Below, one piece after another: positions 36,315 to 49,712 of a stretch of 64,000 bases of DNA (within the stretch, counting starts at the first letter, position 1; each line of letters starts with the position of its first letter). Source of the stretch: Callipepla californica brunnescens. Its lineage: Eukaryota > Chordata > Aves > Galliformes > Odontophoridae. The DNA lies in the NCBI GenBank assembly GCA_023055505.1, contig JALIRH010000001.1:11389467-11453466 (forward strand), given 5' to 3'. Below the pieces are notes generated by a model, which searched no databases, was not told the origin of the DNA, and saw only the letters and a list, made by a program, of their open reading frames with translations. Position numbers and translations under genes: made by a program.

Positions 36315-39300
36315 GCATGTGTGTTTACGTTGTCCCTATTACTGTTGAAGCCACCTTGTCTATTCTGGTGTAGGCGATCATTTGAGATATGAAACAAGGA
36401 GTTAAAAAATGCATTAGTAGCATAAAGCTAAACACTGAGCATCATCCAAACAAACATAATGGAGCAATCTGATTTCAAATTTAAATTATCGATTTGTTTT
36501 AACAAAAATACATTTAACATCATTTTTGCCTCTCCAAAGTAAGTGCAATCATATTCCTTAATTATGCAGATGATACTACAAATTCCTTTTTACATATAGC
36601 CATTTCAGCTGGTCCTTTCTTTAAGCATAAGGGAAAAACCTTTTTTAAGATTTTGTTTAATACTTACAGTATGATCATTTTTAATGTCTTTAATTGAAAT
36701 AGCTCTCAATACCTTTCTTATTTTTAGCTCAAGAGTGAATTTTTTGTAAAAATCACATTTAGTTTTAAAGTAATTGATAGAAGAATAAGGGAATTGGATC
36801 CTAAATGCAGAACAAATGGAATCGATCCTACCAGAGGGAGATGTCTGGCTGAACACGTGTTCCAGGTCATGTCTCACTGCCAGTAGAGGAAAACCAGGCA
36901 TTTCTGCGCCGTAATTTGTCTCGTCTGTAGATGTCTGCATTACAAAATCTGCATACAAAATCTTGTACTTGTCTCAGCTGACTGAAAGGGTCCTAAGATG
37001 ACTAGTTCAAGAGTGGACATAAATATATGTGCAAAACTGCCTTAGATTAAATGAATTATGCCTGTGATACTGGCTGTATATTTTGGGCTGTTCTTTTGAA
37101 GGAGTGAAGGGGAGCATTACGTCATGTGCTGTTAGTACAGAGTTAAATTTTATGTAAACTGAATTTCTGGGCAGCAGTCATGATGTGTGAGAAAACCTGG
37201 GTTTTCAGAGTTGTTTGGACTTCTCATAGAAACTTGGCCAGTATTTACCGATGAAAGTCGTTAATAGGATTTCCTAGCTTGTGATGCATTTTTGCATGTG
37301 CATTTGCACAATGTTGCCATTTTTTTTTTCCTAAAATGATAACAGAAGTATAATAATCCTTGAATAATCTAAAAATGCCAACAACCTAGCAACACATTTG
37401 AAGTCATCGACTTAAACGCTTGTTGTCATTCCCTTTCCCTGTTAATGATTTTATTTTGTATTACTCGAGCAGATCAGGAACTTTTAAAATGTGAATTTAA
37501 ATAATTTCTTTCACTTGGACAACCTTGCTTCAAGATTTTATGTCTTTCCCCTTACTTTTCTACCTTTAATTGAAAGACAGAGCCTAGAAAATTCCTAGGA
37601 TGTAGGTTATCTATTTGAATATCTGAGAGCTCTCTTGAAACTCCTTAAATTTAGAAATCTGTATCTTGACATAACATATGCTCCAGAATCTGTGGAATGA
37701 AATTGTCCTTAGGAAGTTTTTGAGCTGTAAGACTATATAGGCTTCCTGATACAGCAATCTTACTACCAGACAAATTACTTTGTAATTAACTGATGAATTG
37801 GAAGCTCAAGTTTTTGTCAGGATATGAGCTATTACATAGATCAGAATTATGGTTATGTTTAAAAACAAATGAAGTAAAATTGTTCTGTACTTCTCAATAC
37901 TTTTGCTGATTTAATTTTTTAATTATTATTACTATTTTCTCTTTCCTTAGGATGTTACTTTTCCTAAAAATTCTGAATTTTTGGCGTATCTTTGGTAATT
38001 TGCATTTAAATGCAAACTAAAACTTTCGTCTTTTGAGCAAGTGGGATATAAAGAAATGCTGATAAAGACATAATTAGCTAGCACTTTCCTCTAAGATGAT
38101 CACTGGGGGCTTTATAACTGCTTACTACCGAGATATAGGAGAGGGAAGAAAAGAAAATTGATAGCATTGTGCTGTTCTTTCCATCCACTCTTCTTCCTTA
38201 ATGCATCTATTTCGTACCCTGCAGTTCAAATCAAAGATTTTCCCTACTGGCACTAAAGAGTTTTAAAGGATAATTGACCTTCATACTTCCTAGTCTATTA
38301 AAGGGAGAACAGTGGTCTGAGAGACTAAATATATGTACATATAGAATGTAATGATTAAAGAAGGTAATATTTAGTGTATCACTGTTTTGCCCTTCCTTTA
38401 CCCCCTTTGGTTTTTATTACATTAAAACCATAATTAGAAGTAAACAGTCATTTCCTCAGATGCATTTTGTGTGAATGAGCCAAGGAATGGCCAAACTTGT
38501 AGTCAGCCCAACAGTCTAAAATTGGTTTTGACACATATAGTGTATGTGTATCGGTGTGAATGAAATGACAGAGTGTAACTCTGAATACTTAATACTGTAT
38601 TATTTATAGGAATTTCAAATAAACAATGTAGAGGGTGGGAGTGAGAGCCAACTTCTAAATATCCTGCGGTACCAGCTTCTTCAGTCTTAGTACAAAAATC
38701 CCCATGGTCTCAGTGTGCACTGTGGGAGCTCTCCCATGAAGTATGTAGCCTGGGGGAGATGCATCAGGTTAAAGAGGTGGCAAAAGAAAGTGCAAGAGAA
38801 GATAACCACATACTCTGCCCTCTGACACTGGGGAACGTTCTGTGAGCCAAGAGATCAGTAAGTTTTTGTTGTTGCTATTGCACGTGTGAACTCTTCCAGC
38901 GGTGTGAGTAGAAATAGACTAAAATTCTAGAGACCCTTTTTGCAGTGGAATTGACAAGAGGATTATTTGCATTTGAAATTGCAGTTATGGCATTTTCTTT
39001 TTAAAGTCCAAAATACCTAGAAATATGTTAATTGTTGTGGAGGCATGCATTTAGATAGAAATGAAAATATTTAAGAACCATTTTCTTGTCTGAACAGCCC
39101 AGCTCTGTATTTTTATAAAATCATTTGCGCTGTGAGGTAGTTGAAAATTAAGTAAACACTAACAGATTGAAGTTACAGACAGTAAATTTTAGTCCTCTAA
39201 TGTTAAATGGAAGAATATAAATAAATGAATAAGTACTCTAAATATTAGATTATAAAAGAAGAAAAAGGTTATTAGAATTGTTTTCATGCTGATTGCTCTT

Positions 39301-42300
39301 TGATTGTAGTCATTCAATTCAAGAAGTTGAGAAATAAGAAAGAAAATGTAAATTCCTATGTTGAGGCTCTTTTAGTAAAAAAAAAAAAAAAGTCAAGATA
39401 CTTTTTAATTTCTAATAGTAGAAAATCATAGGCTTGCTCTAAAGTCTTTGAGTGTCTCAGGAAAGTAGAACCCAGAAAAAGCAGTAAGTGTTATTTTATC
39501 TTCTTTGCTCAAAACACCCTGTCTCATTCAAAGACTGTCATTGTAATTCTGACTAAAACTGTGTTTTTAAACACTTTTGGAGCTGTTCAAGATTTTGTAT
39601 GTTATTACCTTGGGTGACTAACAGCTGCATCCCACATTTTACAGTTGAAAGCTGTAGGCTTACGTCTGGTTGCACAGAGTTCTAAATAGAATTTAGCTCT
39701 GAAACTTGAAGTGATCATCCAGCACGGGAAGTGTGGAGGCATCTCTGCATCTTTCTGAACATCAAAGAAAGAAATGGTAACAGACACAGAATTTAGGTTT
39801 CACATTTGGATTTCATCGTTACCAGTGAATCTAACTTACAAAGACTTAAAGCTTTGGCTATCATGATAGTTAACTTATTTTTCCACCTGATAGTAGTTCT
39901 TTCTCAGAACTTCAGTCATCTTTTACATTCTTTTTGTTGATCAGCTCCTATCTAAATTAGGACAATGTTAATCGTATTTCTTCACTTGCTTTTTGTCTCA
40001 AGATTCTGAAGCATTGGTGCTGTCGAATTCTGTTTAGGTTTTATGCATTTAAATGTGACACAGATGGGTTTTATCATCTCTTAAGAACAGAAGATTGATG
40101 TAATTCCTTTGTTTGAAGCAATTGGTGCTTCTGAGCTCACTGGATCTTGTCTCAACTGGTGGCTTTGAGCACTTTTTGTGCTAAGGACTATAGAGAAGTT
40201 TTCTGTTCTTTGGTTTTCTTGGAAAGGATTTGGCTAGTCTTTAACACTATATAACACTGTATTTGATGGCACACAAATTGTTAATTGGCAAAAGCATAAA
40301 TTGTATGATGTGTTACTTTAAAATATTTGGAATATGTGTTGTCTTCTAGACAAAAAAAAAAAAAAGACTGTTTCCTTGGAGCCCATTTTAACTGAATGCA
40401 TGTAAGGACCCTGTGGCTATGTGTGTTGGCAGGTGCAACTCCTTGATATTCTAGCAGGGGCTTATGCCTGTTTTCTTCCCAAGAACAACTCTACTATTTT
40501 ATAATTGGATCTAAAGATGCTGCCTGCCATATTTAGACCTCTCTCGGTTCCTCGAGCCACACATAAACATCTCTTACCCTGAAAACTGTGCTGCTGTCAC
40601 AAAGTTAGTGGTTTCCTGGTGGAGCATATGCTGCCCATATGGGCTTCTCTACATGCTGCTTCCCCTCCAGTCATTCCCATCAACTGTGTTGTGGAGCTGA
40701 ATGTATCAAGTTCCAACCCTGGATGACCTACATAAGGCTGAGAAGTGGATTGTAGGTTTTCTGAAGTGTCTGTAATTATTTTGGAGTAAATGTTAAAAGC
40801 ACATAAGAGGAGAAGTTGTATTTAGAAGTAAATATGTTAGATTTGCCTGGTGAGCATACCTGCTTTGTGCTCTTTCTACTTAACAGCATTCATTTGCTCC
40901 AAGCTCAGGGATGTGCTCTGTGATCCAGTGGCAGTGCTGGTGTGCCAGGCTCCTCCCTAGGGACTGGTCTTACACCAGCTCTGGACTCCTGCAGTCAGCC
41001 TGCACGTGACATGCGGTGACATGGGGATGTGCTGGGGCAAGTAGGCAGCACAAAAGCTGGCCTGTATCTGCCCAGAGCCTGGTGCTGGTGGGGAGGGTTT
41101 GTCCCCAGTGCGGACATGGGGAAGGGCAGAGAGCTGGGGCATAGCTGAGGTGTGGGCTGAGCTGGGAGCTGAGTCTGCTCTGAGCACCAAATGGGTAGGA
41201 AATGAGGGGGAAATGGGCTGGTGGTGAGAAAGTCGTATGGGAAAGCCATCATTTGGGACAGCTAAGAGGGGAGTGATAGCAGAATAAAGACCAAAGGGGG
41301 ATGTATGTAAAGGAGGTTTCTTTGACAAAAACCATAAATTAAATGAATATCTGTGTATGCAATTTGGATTACCGAGCTCTGAGATAATTCACCAGTATAA
41401 TAAAATCAGTGACATTCTACAGCTCCTGCAGCCAAATATTTCTTGGGCGAAACAAACTAATAAAACATAGCACCGAAGGGCCATCTGCTAACACTAGACA
41501 TTATATTAAAACCTGTTATATTACCATTAGCATGTGTATATACATGTGCACAAAATGAGGTCCTACAGTTCTTCAAAAAGGATAAGAAGTAATATATTAT
41601 TTATATCTGATGAAAAGATTAGTAACATGTGGTCATCCTAATAATATTTTGCAGTTCTCAGTGCAGATGTTCATATTTGCAGTTGTGTGGGATGTTCTTA
41701 AGTGAGAGAATTTAAACCTTATTCCAAGAGGCAGAAATTGTCAGGGAAAAGAGCTCTTGATAAAAGATGTGGCACCAGCCCATGCTATTATTGTGATGTT
41801 CAGTAATATGCTAACTCTTTGTCTACCTTGGCAATGTAGCAGGAGGAAGCCATTCTCTGGGAGCTCACTCTGTGTGCTGCAAACAAAAGCCCTTGCAGAT
41901 GAAAACAAGAGAACAGTGTTGAGGAAAAAATAATTTTGGGGAATGATTTCACTGTTTTTGTCATAATAGTAAATATCTATAATTCATCTCCAATCAAATT
42001 TTGCTAATAGAGAAGCCTTCCTAAGCTGGCTGTGGTTGTCCTGCTACTTGCAGGTGTTTGTGCCATGAACAAAGACATAAACCTAAGAATTCTGCCATTT
42101 ACTCGGTAGAGTCCAAGGTTTCACCAGTTCTTAGCTGTGACCTATCCTTCTGTATGCTGGAGCCAGATGATAAGTTATTCAGTGCCATCTGAGAAGTGAA
42201 GGAAATGTGTTTCAGCTTGTTGCCTGCACGTCTTGTCCAGGAAATTAGGCAGCTTCTCACGTGTAAGGCTTCTTCTGGTGGAAAAATGCTTTTGGAAAAA

Positions 42301-42576
42301 AAACCCTGTCCAGGACAAGGGTGCAATAAGCCTCAACTGAGAAAGATTTCTCCATCTTCAGAGATGCCTCTTCAGTGGCTACAAAGTATGAATTCTTCTT
42401 GGGAGTAGTGGCATACTGGTGGGCATCCTAAATTACTGGATCTCTTCTCTGAACAGTCCTTTAGGATCTTGCATACTGGTTGCAAGCCAGCTGTAGAGAT
42501 AAAAAGAGAGGTAGGATTTGCAGAGTAGGTGCAAGCACTGCTGTTAGGGGATGTGGAAAGAAAAGAAGGAAAGAAA
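36315..42576 (+). other. CADPS2 intron 1, unique segment
   Basis: Mostly very AT-rich. A GC-richer, CpG-poor patch at about 40900-41280 gives overlapping minus-strand frames of 85-123 codons, Pro/Ser-rich and with no recognisable motif. No splice-flanked exon seen. Confidence 0.5.
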
Positions 42577-42962
42577 AATCATAGAATGGCCTGGGTTGAA
42601 ATGATCATCTAGTTTCAGCCCCCTGCCATCTACAGGCTTGCCAACCATTAAACCAGGCTGCCCAGAGCCACATCCAGCCTTGCCTTGAATGCCTCCAGGG
42701 TTGGGACATATATTGGGCAACCTGTTCCAGTGAGTCACCACCCTCTGAATAAAATTCTTCCTCACATCTAGCCTAAATCTCCCCAGTCTTAGTTTAAAGT
42801 CATTCCCCCTTGTCCTATCACTATCAACCCATGTAGACAGTCATTCCCCCTCCTGTTTATACACTCTCTTCAAGTGTTGGAAGGCCATAATGAGGTTTCC
42901 CTGGAGCCTTCTCTTCTCCAAGCTAAACAAACCCAGTTCCCTCAATGTTTCTTCATAGGAGA
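42577..42962 (-). mobile_element. CR1 LINE 3' fragment, antisense, about 385 bp
   Basis: The + strand opens with AATCATAGAATGGCCTGGGT. It runs through GGCTGCCCAGAGCCACATCC, CTTGAATGCCTCCAGGGTTG, GGGCAACCTGTTCCAGTGAG, TCACATCTAGCCTAAATCTC and CCTTGTCCTATCACTA, reaching CTTCTCCAAGCTAAACAAAC, the complement of the ORF2 C-terminal codons. A well preserved copy. It keeps the last codons of ORF2 and the 3' UTR. Confidence 0.96.
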
Positions 42963-43615
42963 AGAAGATGGGAGAAGTTTGTGATGTAGTCTGTAGAATG
43001 AACAGCTTGTTTACCATTGTTATACTTTAAAGACCCCGAAAGCACCAAACTACCAAGTACCATGATTCCAGTGCATTTAACAAATGAGGACAGTGGAAAG
43101 ACAGTGTCTTGGGAGATATCAGAGATGCTGAATATTGGACTGATTATCTCTGGCAGGATTTTAAATACGACTGTAAGATTACTGACTAGATGGACAGAAT
43201 TTCACTTCCTTTAATAACTTCAAAGTAATTTATTGTATTTTTTTTTTCTTTAACCTCTTTACTATAACAATGCATTCATGCAAATCTTAAAAATGAAGGA
43301 TTTCTAAATTATCCCAGATAACTATATCCCTGTTGTTGCTGTAGATATCTTGATTTATCTTTGAAGTTAGCTTTGTTCTGAGCCTGGGGTTACAATAAAT
43401 GACTTCCAGACATTCCTTCCAGCCTACATTTTTCTATATTATTATATTGGAACAACTGATGTTTAAATGATTAGATTCATTTGATATTTCAAATTAAAAG
43501 TTCCAGGACTTCAAGCATGATTGATCATGCATGTGATTGCAGATTAGGCAATTAGTTTGTTAGATTTGCTTCGAAACTCATGTTTAATGTAGTTTTGGAG
43601 GGGACTGTTTGACTG

Positions 43616-43668
43616 CTATCTATATATATCTATATATATCTCTATATATAGTTTATATATAGAGAGAG

Positions 43669-43706
<38 letters not shown>
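43616..43706. repeat. (AT)n repeat with perfect 12-bp hairpin
   Basis: A 90-bp AT repeat interrupted by C and G. Inside it, arms 43639-43650 (TCTCTATATATA) and 43654-43665 (TATATATAGAGA) are perfect inverted repeats around a 3-base loop. About 36 bp of pure AT follow. Prone to cruciform formation and slippage. Confidence 0.92.
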
Positions 43707-43710
<4 letters not shown>

Positions 43711-43887
43711 CTACTATATAAAAATAATGAAATGAGAGAAAATAATATTGTTTTTTTTTTATATCATGCAAAGAGCTGAGAGAACTACTGGAATCCTGAC
43801 AGGTTGTTTCCTAGCTAATGGGCACCAGTTTAAAACTGAAGCATTGTAGAATTATAATGATAATTGGATAAAAAATTTGTCAAGAAA

Positions 43888-43926
43888 TTATATATATATA
43901 TAAATATATATAAATATATATATATA
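43888..43926. repeat. (AT)n / TATAAA repeat
   Basis: TA repeats spaced by AAA every 10-12 bp. The second AT microsatellite within 200 bp of the cluster at 43616-43706. Confidence 0.88.
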
Positions 43927-44490
43927 ATCACTTGATCTAGCAAAATCTTTTTTTTTTTTTGTGAAAATCAGATACTAAAGAAAAAAATGAGTGAGAGTCA
44001 TTAACTTTTTTTAGTAAGAACAACACACCAAACAGCTGCGTATACAACTTTCAAATTATTGTGCCTCTTTATTTTCCTCCTGAAATCAAGTCAAAGTTTA
44101 GCAATCTCTTGAATTTTAGTATTTTTTTTCCTCATTGGTATACACATCGTTGATTTCTGGGTGAATGTTGGGGTGGAAGGGATACTCCCAGCTGAGAATT
44201 GCCTGTATTGCCTTTTCTGATGCTTCTGATTCTCACTCTTTTGCCTTAAGGTTTATTATGAATTGCGGATTTTATTCTTGCTCCATTGCTGAGATCAGAG
44301 GGCCTTTCAGAAGCAAGTGCTTCTGCCTTTCCCATTTGTTTTCTTTCTGGCAAGGCAGCAGAAGCCAGTACGGCCAGATGGCCATATTCTAGACACAGTG
44401 CCATCTGCTGATGGGGCATAAACATAGGATGTTTGTGTTTTAAAGCACAAAAGCATAGCATTCTGAATGAGGGCTCTTCCTGTTCTCCAC

Positions 44491-45460
44491 ATCGTAGAAT
44501 CAAAGAATGCCTTTGGTTGGAAAGGATGTTAAAGACCATCCAGTTCCAACCTTCTTACTGTGTGCAGGGTTGCCAACCACTTGATTAGGCTGCCCAGGGC
44601 CCTATCCAACCTGGCCTTCAGTGCCTCCAGGGATGGGGCACACACAGCTTCTCTGGGTAGACTGTGCCAGTGACTCCACCACACTCTGAGTAAAGAATTT
44701 CTCTAAGACCTAAGTCTCTTCTCTTCCAGTTTACAGCCATTCCTCTTTGTCCTATCACTGTGTCATGACTTTTCAGAGATGATGGAGGGTGACTTGGCAA
44801 CCACATCAATCAGTTCCTTCAGGAACCTGGGATGCATGTCTTTTGACCCCATAGATTTGTACACATTCAGCCTTGTGGTGTGGTCTCAGACTTTCTCTGC
44901 TCTTACAGCAGAGAGGGATTTTGCACTCTCAAATCATACCTAAAGGTTCAGGGATGTGAGAGATAAGGAAAGCCTGATTGACAGTGAAGACTGCAGCAAA
45001 GAAGTCATTGAGTATTTCAGCTTCCTGCGTCTGTACTTTTCCTTCCTATCCCTCAGTTTAAGCAGCAGGTTCTTGCCAAGCTGTGCTAGTTTCCCGTCTC
45101 CTCTGCTTGATGTCTTATGCTGAGGGTTGGAGAGCTCTTGTGCACTAAGAAAGATGTTCTTGAGGGCTGCAAACTCTGTTCCATTTCTGTATCCCTAATG
45201 ATTGTTTCCCAGTGGATCTCATCCAGTAGTTCCTTAAACAGTTGAAAGTTCACTTTCCTGAAGTTTAGGATTCTGACTTTGCTCTTTGCCAGGCCCACAT
45301 TCTTCAAGATTGGCAACTCGACCAGGGCACAGTTGCTATAGCCCAGACTGCCTCCAGTTTGAACTTCTTTAATGATCTCTTCCACATTGGTGAGCATCAC
45401 TGAAATCCTCCTCATACTGTTTGCTTATTTTTGCTATTCTGTTGAGGAAGACCTTTTTTG
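44491..45460 (-). mobile_element. CR1 LINE, antisense, with RT core deleted
   Basis: On the minus strand, from 45415 downward, a frame reads like CR1 ORF2 between endonuclease and RT: EVQTGGSLGYSNCALVEL and KSKVRILNFRKVNFQLFKEL, then DEIHWETIIRD. At about 44980-45045 comes KVQTQEAEILNDFFAAVFTV. At about 44770-44890 comes [20 protein letters not shown], then [16 protein letters not shown], the lead-in to RT. At about 44763 this joins directly to the CR1 3' region (GACAAAGAGGAATGGCTGTA on the minus strand), which ends in the CR1 tail at 44491. Some 1.3-1.4 kb of RT sequence is therefore missing. Frameshifts separate the coding blocks. The 5' limit near 45460 is uncertain. Confidence 0.93.
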
Positions 45461-46452
45461 CTCCTATTTCAGAAGTAGATTCTGTCAGTATTGAAATCTT
45501 CTCTAGCCATGGATGTTGGAAGGTCTCATTTGAGGCAGGTAGACATTTGACCTTGGAAGTCAGGAAGGCAATCAGTGGGAGTATACTGTAATGTACTAAA
45601 GGCAGCTAACATAAGGCTGAATTCTAAAATGGAGAAGGGGAGAGATATTTTGTTTTATGGGGAAACATTGTATTAAAAGAATTAGAAGATGCTTATTAGT
45701 ATTCTTGATTTAATATCATTTTCAACCCAGTTGAAAGAACCAGTGGTTCCACAAGGGTGTTGGCTGTTTCCCATTATACCCAGCCTATCATTTAAAAGTC
45801 GCTTGGATTATTCCAGTCTAGAACTTGCTGACCTCCTCACTTTTTCACGTAGACTAAGTAGCAAAGGTGAAAAGGAATTATATATTGATGAACCAGAAAG
45901 AAAATCTGGCTTAGGATGTAGAAAGCCTAAGAAGACATTTCTTACTGTAACTGATATAAACAAACCATGCTGCAGATGTATGACTAAGTGAGTTTTGCAG
46001 TTGTGAACTTTCTCTGTTTCTCTGGTCAGGATGATAAATTTCAGATGCATATAAACAATGCCAACTAAACCGTGCTGTGTTGCTAACAAATCCATTTCAA
46101 GACTTGTGAGCGAACAGATTTTCAAAAATTCTGGAAGAAAATATATTCACTTCTTCATCATTCCCACAGAGGCAGATTATGAAATATCAAATATAAGAAA
46201 AAAAACAACACTTTTCACTGGTAGTGTTGTGATGGAGTAATCTTATGTAAGATTGGGTCTTCAAACCTTCCTAAGTCATTAGGGAGTCTTTCATTTAGTT
46301 CTGTTGCACTTTGAGTGTAATTCATCTTGAGTAAAATAAACAGATAGGCGAATTCTAGAGTCAGGTCACTGAAACTCCAAGAGCCCATTCTTCTGAATAA
46401 GTAGGCTATGCACTCCATTATTCAGAAACAGTTTTCCCTCATCTCCCCTGTT

Positions 46453-46480
46453 TAAAAACAAACAAACAAAAAACAACACC
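46453..46480. repeat. (AAAC)n-like A-rich tract
   Basis: A few AAAC units within A-rich sequence. Confidence 0.7.
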
Positions 46481-49400
46481 CAACCCATCTCAAAGAAATA
46501 ATTTCTTTACTGCTGCATTCCCCGCTTACTCAATAAAGACTATGACTTGACAGTCAAGATGTTACTTTTAAAATATTCACCAAGTATTTCTGTTTTGTTT
46601 TTGTTTTTTTCTTCTTCCAGGAATTTTTCCTTAGGGAAAAATGAGGGCTGTGAAGCAGAATTGCATTAGTCACTCTTAGAAACACAGTAAGTCATCTACA
46701 GAGCAGTTGTCTTGTTCTGCAGTGGACCATGCCATAACCAGTGCTTTCAGACATGCATTTGCTCCTGAGGGTGTTTAATCTGACTCAGATAGGAGCAGGA
46801 GATTCATTATGGATAATATGTGGCAGTCACAAGTTGCAACAAAGGAAATTTACTTTGAATATCGGGGAAAAGAAACCTCCTGCTAGTCAGTGTGGATGAT
46901 ACTGAAGCAGGTTGCTCAGGGCCTGCAGGATGTGCTGAGCAGGACTGGCTGAGGCTCCAAGCACTAGAGTAGTTGTAATGCAGCAGTTTTGATTCTGAAT
47001 TTGTTTTGAATAAGAGTACGGACCAGATGACTTCTACAGATCATATCCATCCCATTCTTTTTATTTCTTTTTTGTGCATGAGCAGTGCACAAATGGTGTG
47101 TACTTACACAGTATGCTCACTGCTTCCAAGAAATGCTGGATTGATACATTTGGGCATATGCATTACCAACTGTGTGGTACATTCAGATACGGACAGGAAA
47201 ACAGATGTGTCTGAAAAGCGTGGGACATGCTGAGCCTTGGTGACACTGCCCAAAAATATGCAAGCAATTGTTAGGAAAATCCTAGAAAGAAGTGCATTTA
47301 GGTATAGCAGTTAGGGAGGGATGGGGACAGCTCACTTGGTGACATGATCTAACGCTGTGAACTGAATGCAGTTGGCTAAACAGGCAAGTAGCTGGGCTCC
47401 AGAGGTGCTGCGTGCCAATGTACTGTAACATATGGGCTTTTGTCACAGCCAGAACTGCAGCAGTGCCTTTGGTACTGTAAATGGTGCTGGAGATCATCCG
47501 GTATCATGGAAAACACTCACAGTGACAGAGCTAGCTTTTGGCAATGTCTATGTGCCCTCTGTGGTTAACTGTGTTGCTTTGTAATGTATAATCAGGTGTT
47601 ACAATTTAGCCTAATTACTGTAAATTTCTTTTCGCTGCAACTAATTGTAAACATGTAAAAAACATAACTTTTTTTTTCTTTTTTTTTCGGGTTTATTGAT
47701 AGTTTTTTTCTTTAGAAAGCAAAGACTTGGGCAAAAACTGTACCTCTGGAAGAATGGAATTAGATCATAAGTGGATATATCTGTGATTCTTTGAAAGCTT
47801 AGTACAGTTATAAAGTAACTATTTAAACATAGCCTTTTGGATGTTATATGTAGAGAAAGAGGCTGAATTATTGTTTTATATGCTAAATGTAGCCCAGTTA
47901 TGCGATCTTCATCCAAATCATTATATCAAATCCTTGAAGACATACATTTTTTGCTAAATAGTTTAACATGTTGGAAGCCAACCTGTTCTGACTATTTTAG
48001 CTCTTGATAGTCAACAAGTTAATTTTGTTATGTCTACATTTCCTCTTCTTTTTTTTTTTAAGCTAGACAGAAAACTGTTAATATTGTTACTTTTTTTTTT
48101 TTTTTTTCCTCCTTATTTAGGAAAACTTTAGTCCTTGTGGGAGACAGGAGCAGATGTAGAAGACTAAGGCAGTAAGATGCGTGTGGGAAACCTTTTTCAG
48201 TTTAACATATGTACATTGAAAAATGTGTTTTCCAATTGCATGGACTTTGAGGAGAGAGAGAGGAATAATGGCTTTTTTAATTTATCCTTTTTAGTATATA
48301 GATTAGAATATTTTGCTATAATTCATTTTGAAAAGCAGGCATCTTAGAAGTGGGAGACTGTTGGAGGATGTATTTCTTAAATCACACTGAACAGCTCCAC
48401 TGAGTAATAAGGAAAAAATAAAAACAATGAAAAAAAAAAATGATTCTCAACTTCACAGATTTTCTGTTCTCCTTTTGACTAGATGAAAAAATGAAGACTA
48501 AATGTTTAGTTTAGATATTTTCTCCTGGCAAGCAATAGTGCTTGTCTACCTTCCAAGAGCTGCATGTTGTGTAGTTTCTTGTTTCTCTTCCCAGATTACT
48601 TGGATTCGCAATTTTTATGTATATTTGGATGGTAGCTTTTTAAAGGGAGAGAAGTGGCTCTCAGAACCGTAACTTGTAATATGTTAATCAAACACATCAG
48701 ACTGCAAATACTAGCAGAGTAGAAGTAAAGGTAAATTGAGATGAGTTCACTGATTCAATTTCTGCACTTCATAAATTTAGGAACAAATTTCAGCAGGCCC
48801 AAGTGAAAATGTTCCCAGTAGACTTTTAATAAACATTCAGGAATAACTCAAGTGAGGAGGAAACAGCATCTCCACTCATTTATCTGCATCCCCCATCACT
48901 CCAAGTCTTTGATTGCTGTTTTGCCCTTTCTTAGAGCTTTTTGCTCCTCTTCTTTCTCTTTGTGTTTGTGGATGTGAATCCTGCACAGGTCATTGCCCTG
49001 TGGTGCCTAGATTGTGCCAACCTTGCTTTCAGGTGCCCCGTTTGATGCCAAAAATCCTGTCAAATCTGATACTGGAGACTTCTCTACCACTGTTCATCCA
49101 TGATTTCATTTATGTGTATGTTTTCCCCCTTTATTTCTTAACATTGTAATTTGTTCTAGTGTAAGCAGAAATTAAAGCACAAAATGTGATTAAGTTTTTC
49201 TGTTTCTTTGTTTTAGGATGTCAGTATTAATGGATTTCATCAAGCATAAAAGCTGGTTGACAGACTCCATTCTCCCCTTCATACCCTCAGACCAAGTTTT
49301 AAAACCTTATTTGTTTCAAAGTTGCATACTCTGTGCAGAAATATCAACTGATGCTTGAACAGTTACTGCACTATAGTTATAATTTTCTAAATTGTGTTCA

Positions 49401-49657
49401 GTTGATTGCAGGAGTGTAAACTGGTCATTGAATTCTAGTAATGTTTCTTACAACTAGATTTCCTGTAAATGTGGGGTATATTTTCTTATCTAGCTGGCTG
49501 GTAATCAGAAGTCCAAGACTTCTACAATATCTATTTAATCTTGATCTGACTCATTTCTCTTCCTGTGCGCCGAGTTTAACAAATGGAAGTATCCCAAAAT
49601 ACTGCATCAGTCTAGTTTCTTTTCAAATCTTAATGAATAATCTGTGACAAGCTAATT

Positions 49658-49712
49658 GGAGAAATTTATAACATTACTAGACCTAGTAATAAATTTATCT
49701 GGAGAAATTTAT
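49658..49712. repeat. Perfect palindrome between 12-bp direct repeats
   Basis: ATTACTAG (49673-49680) and CTAGTAAT (49683-49690) are perfect inverted repeats around a 2-base loop. The stem can extend outward through AAATTTAT (49662-49669) and ATAAATTT (49689-49696) with a small bulge. The direct repeat GGAGAAATTTAT occurs on both sides (49658-49669 and 49701-49712). Confidence 0.85.

Larger units (their letters stand above)
42963..44490 (+). other. CADPS2 intron 1 with AT-repeat clusters
   Basis: AT-rich segment containing two (AT)n clusters (43616-43706 and 43888-43926) and T runs. No gene recognised. Confidence 0.55.

Noticed and set aside
36605..36958. 117-codon minus-strand open frame
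   Set aside because: It starts at a TTG, lies in very AT-rich sequence and has no recognisable motif. Consistent with chance.
40957..41328. Pro/Ser-rich minus-strand frames of 85-123 codons
   Set aside because: Overlapping frames in a GC-richer, CpG-poor patch, with no family resemblance.
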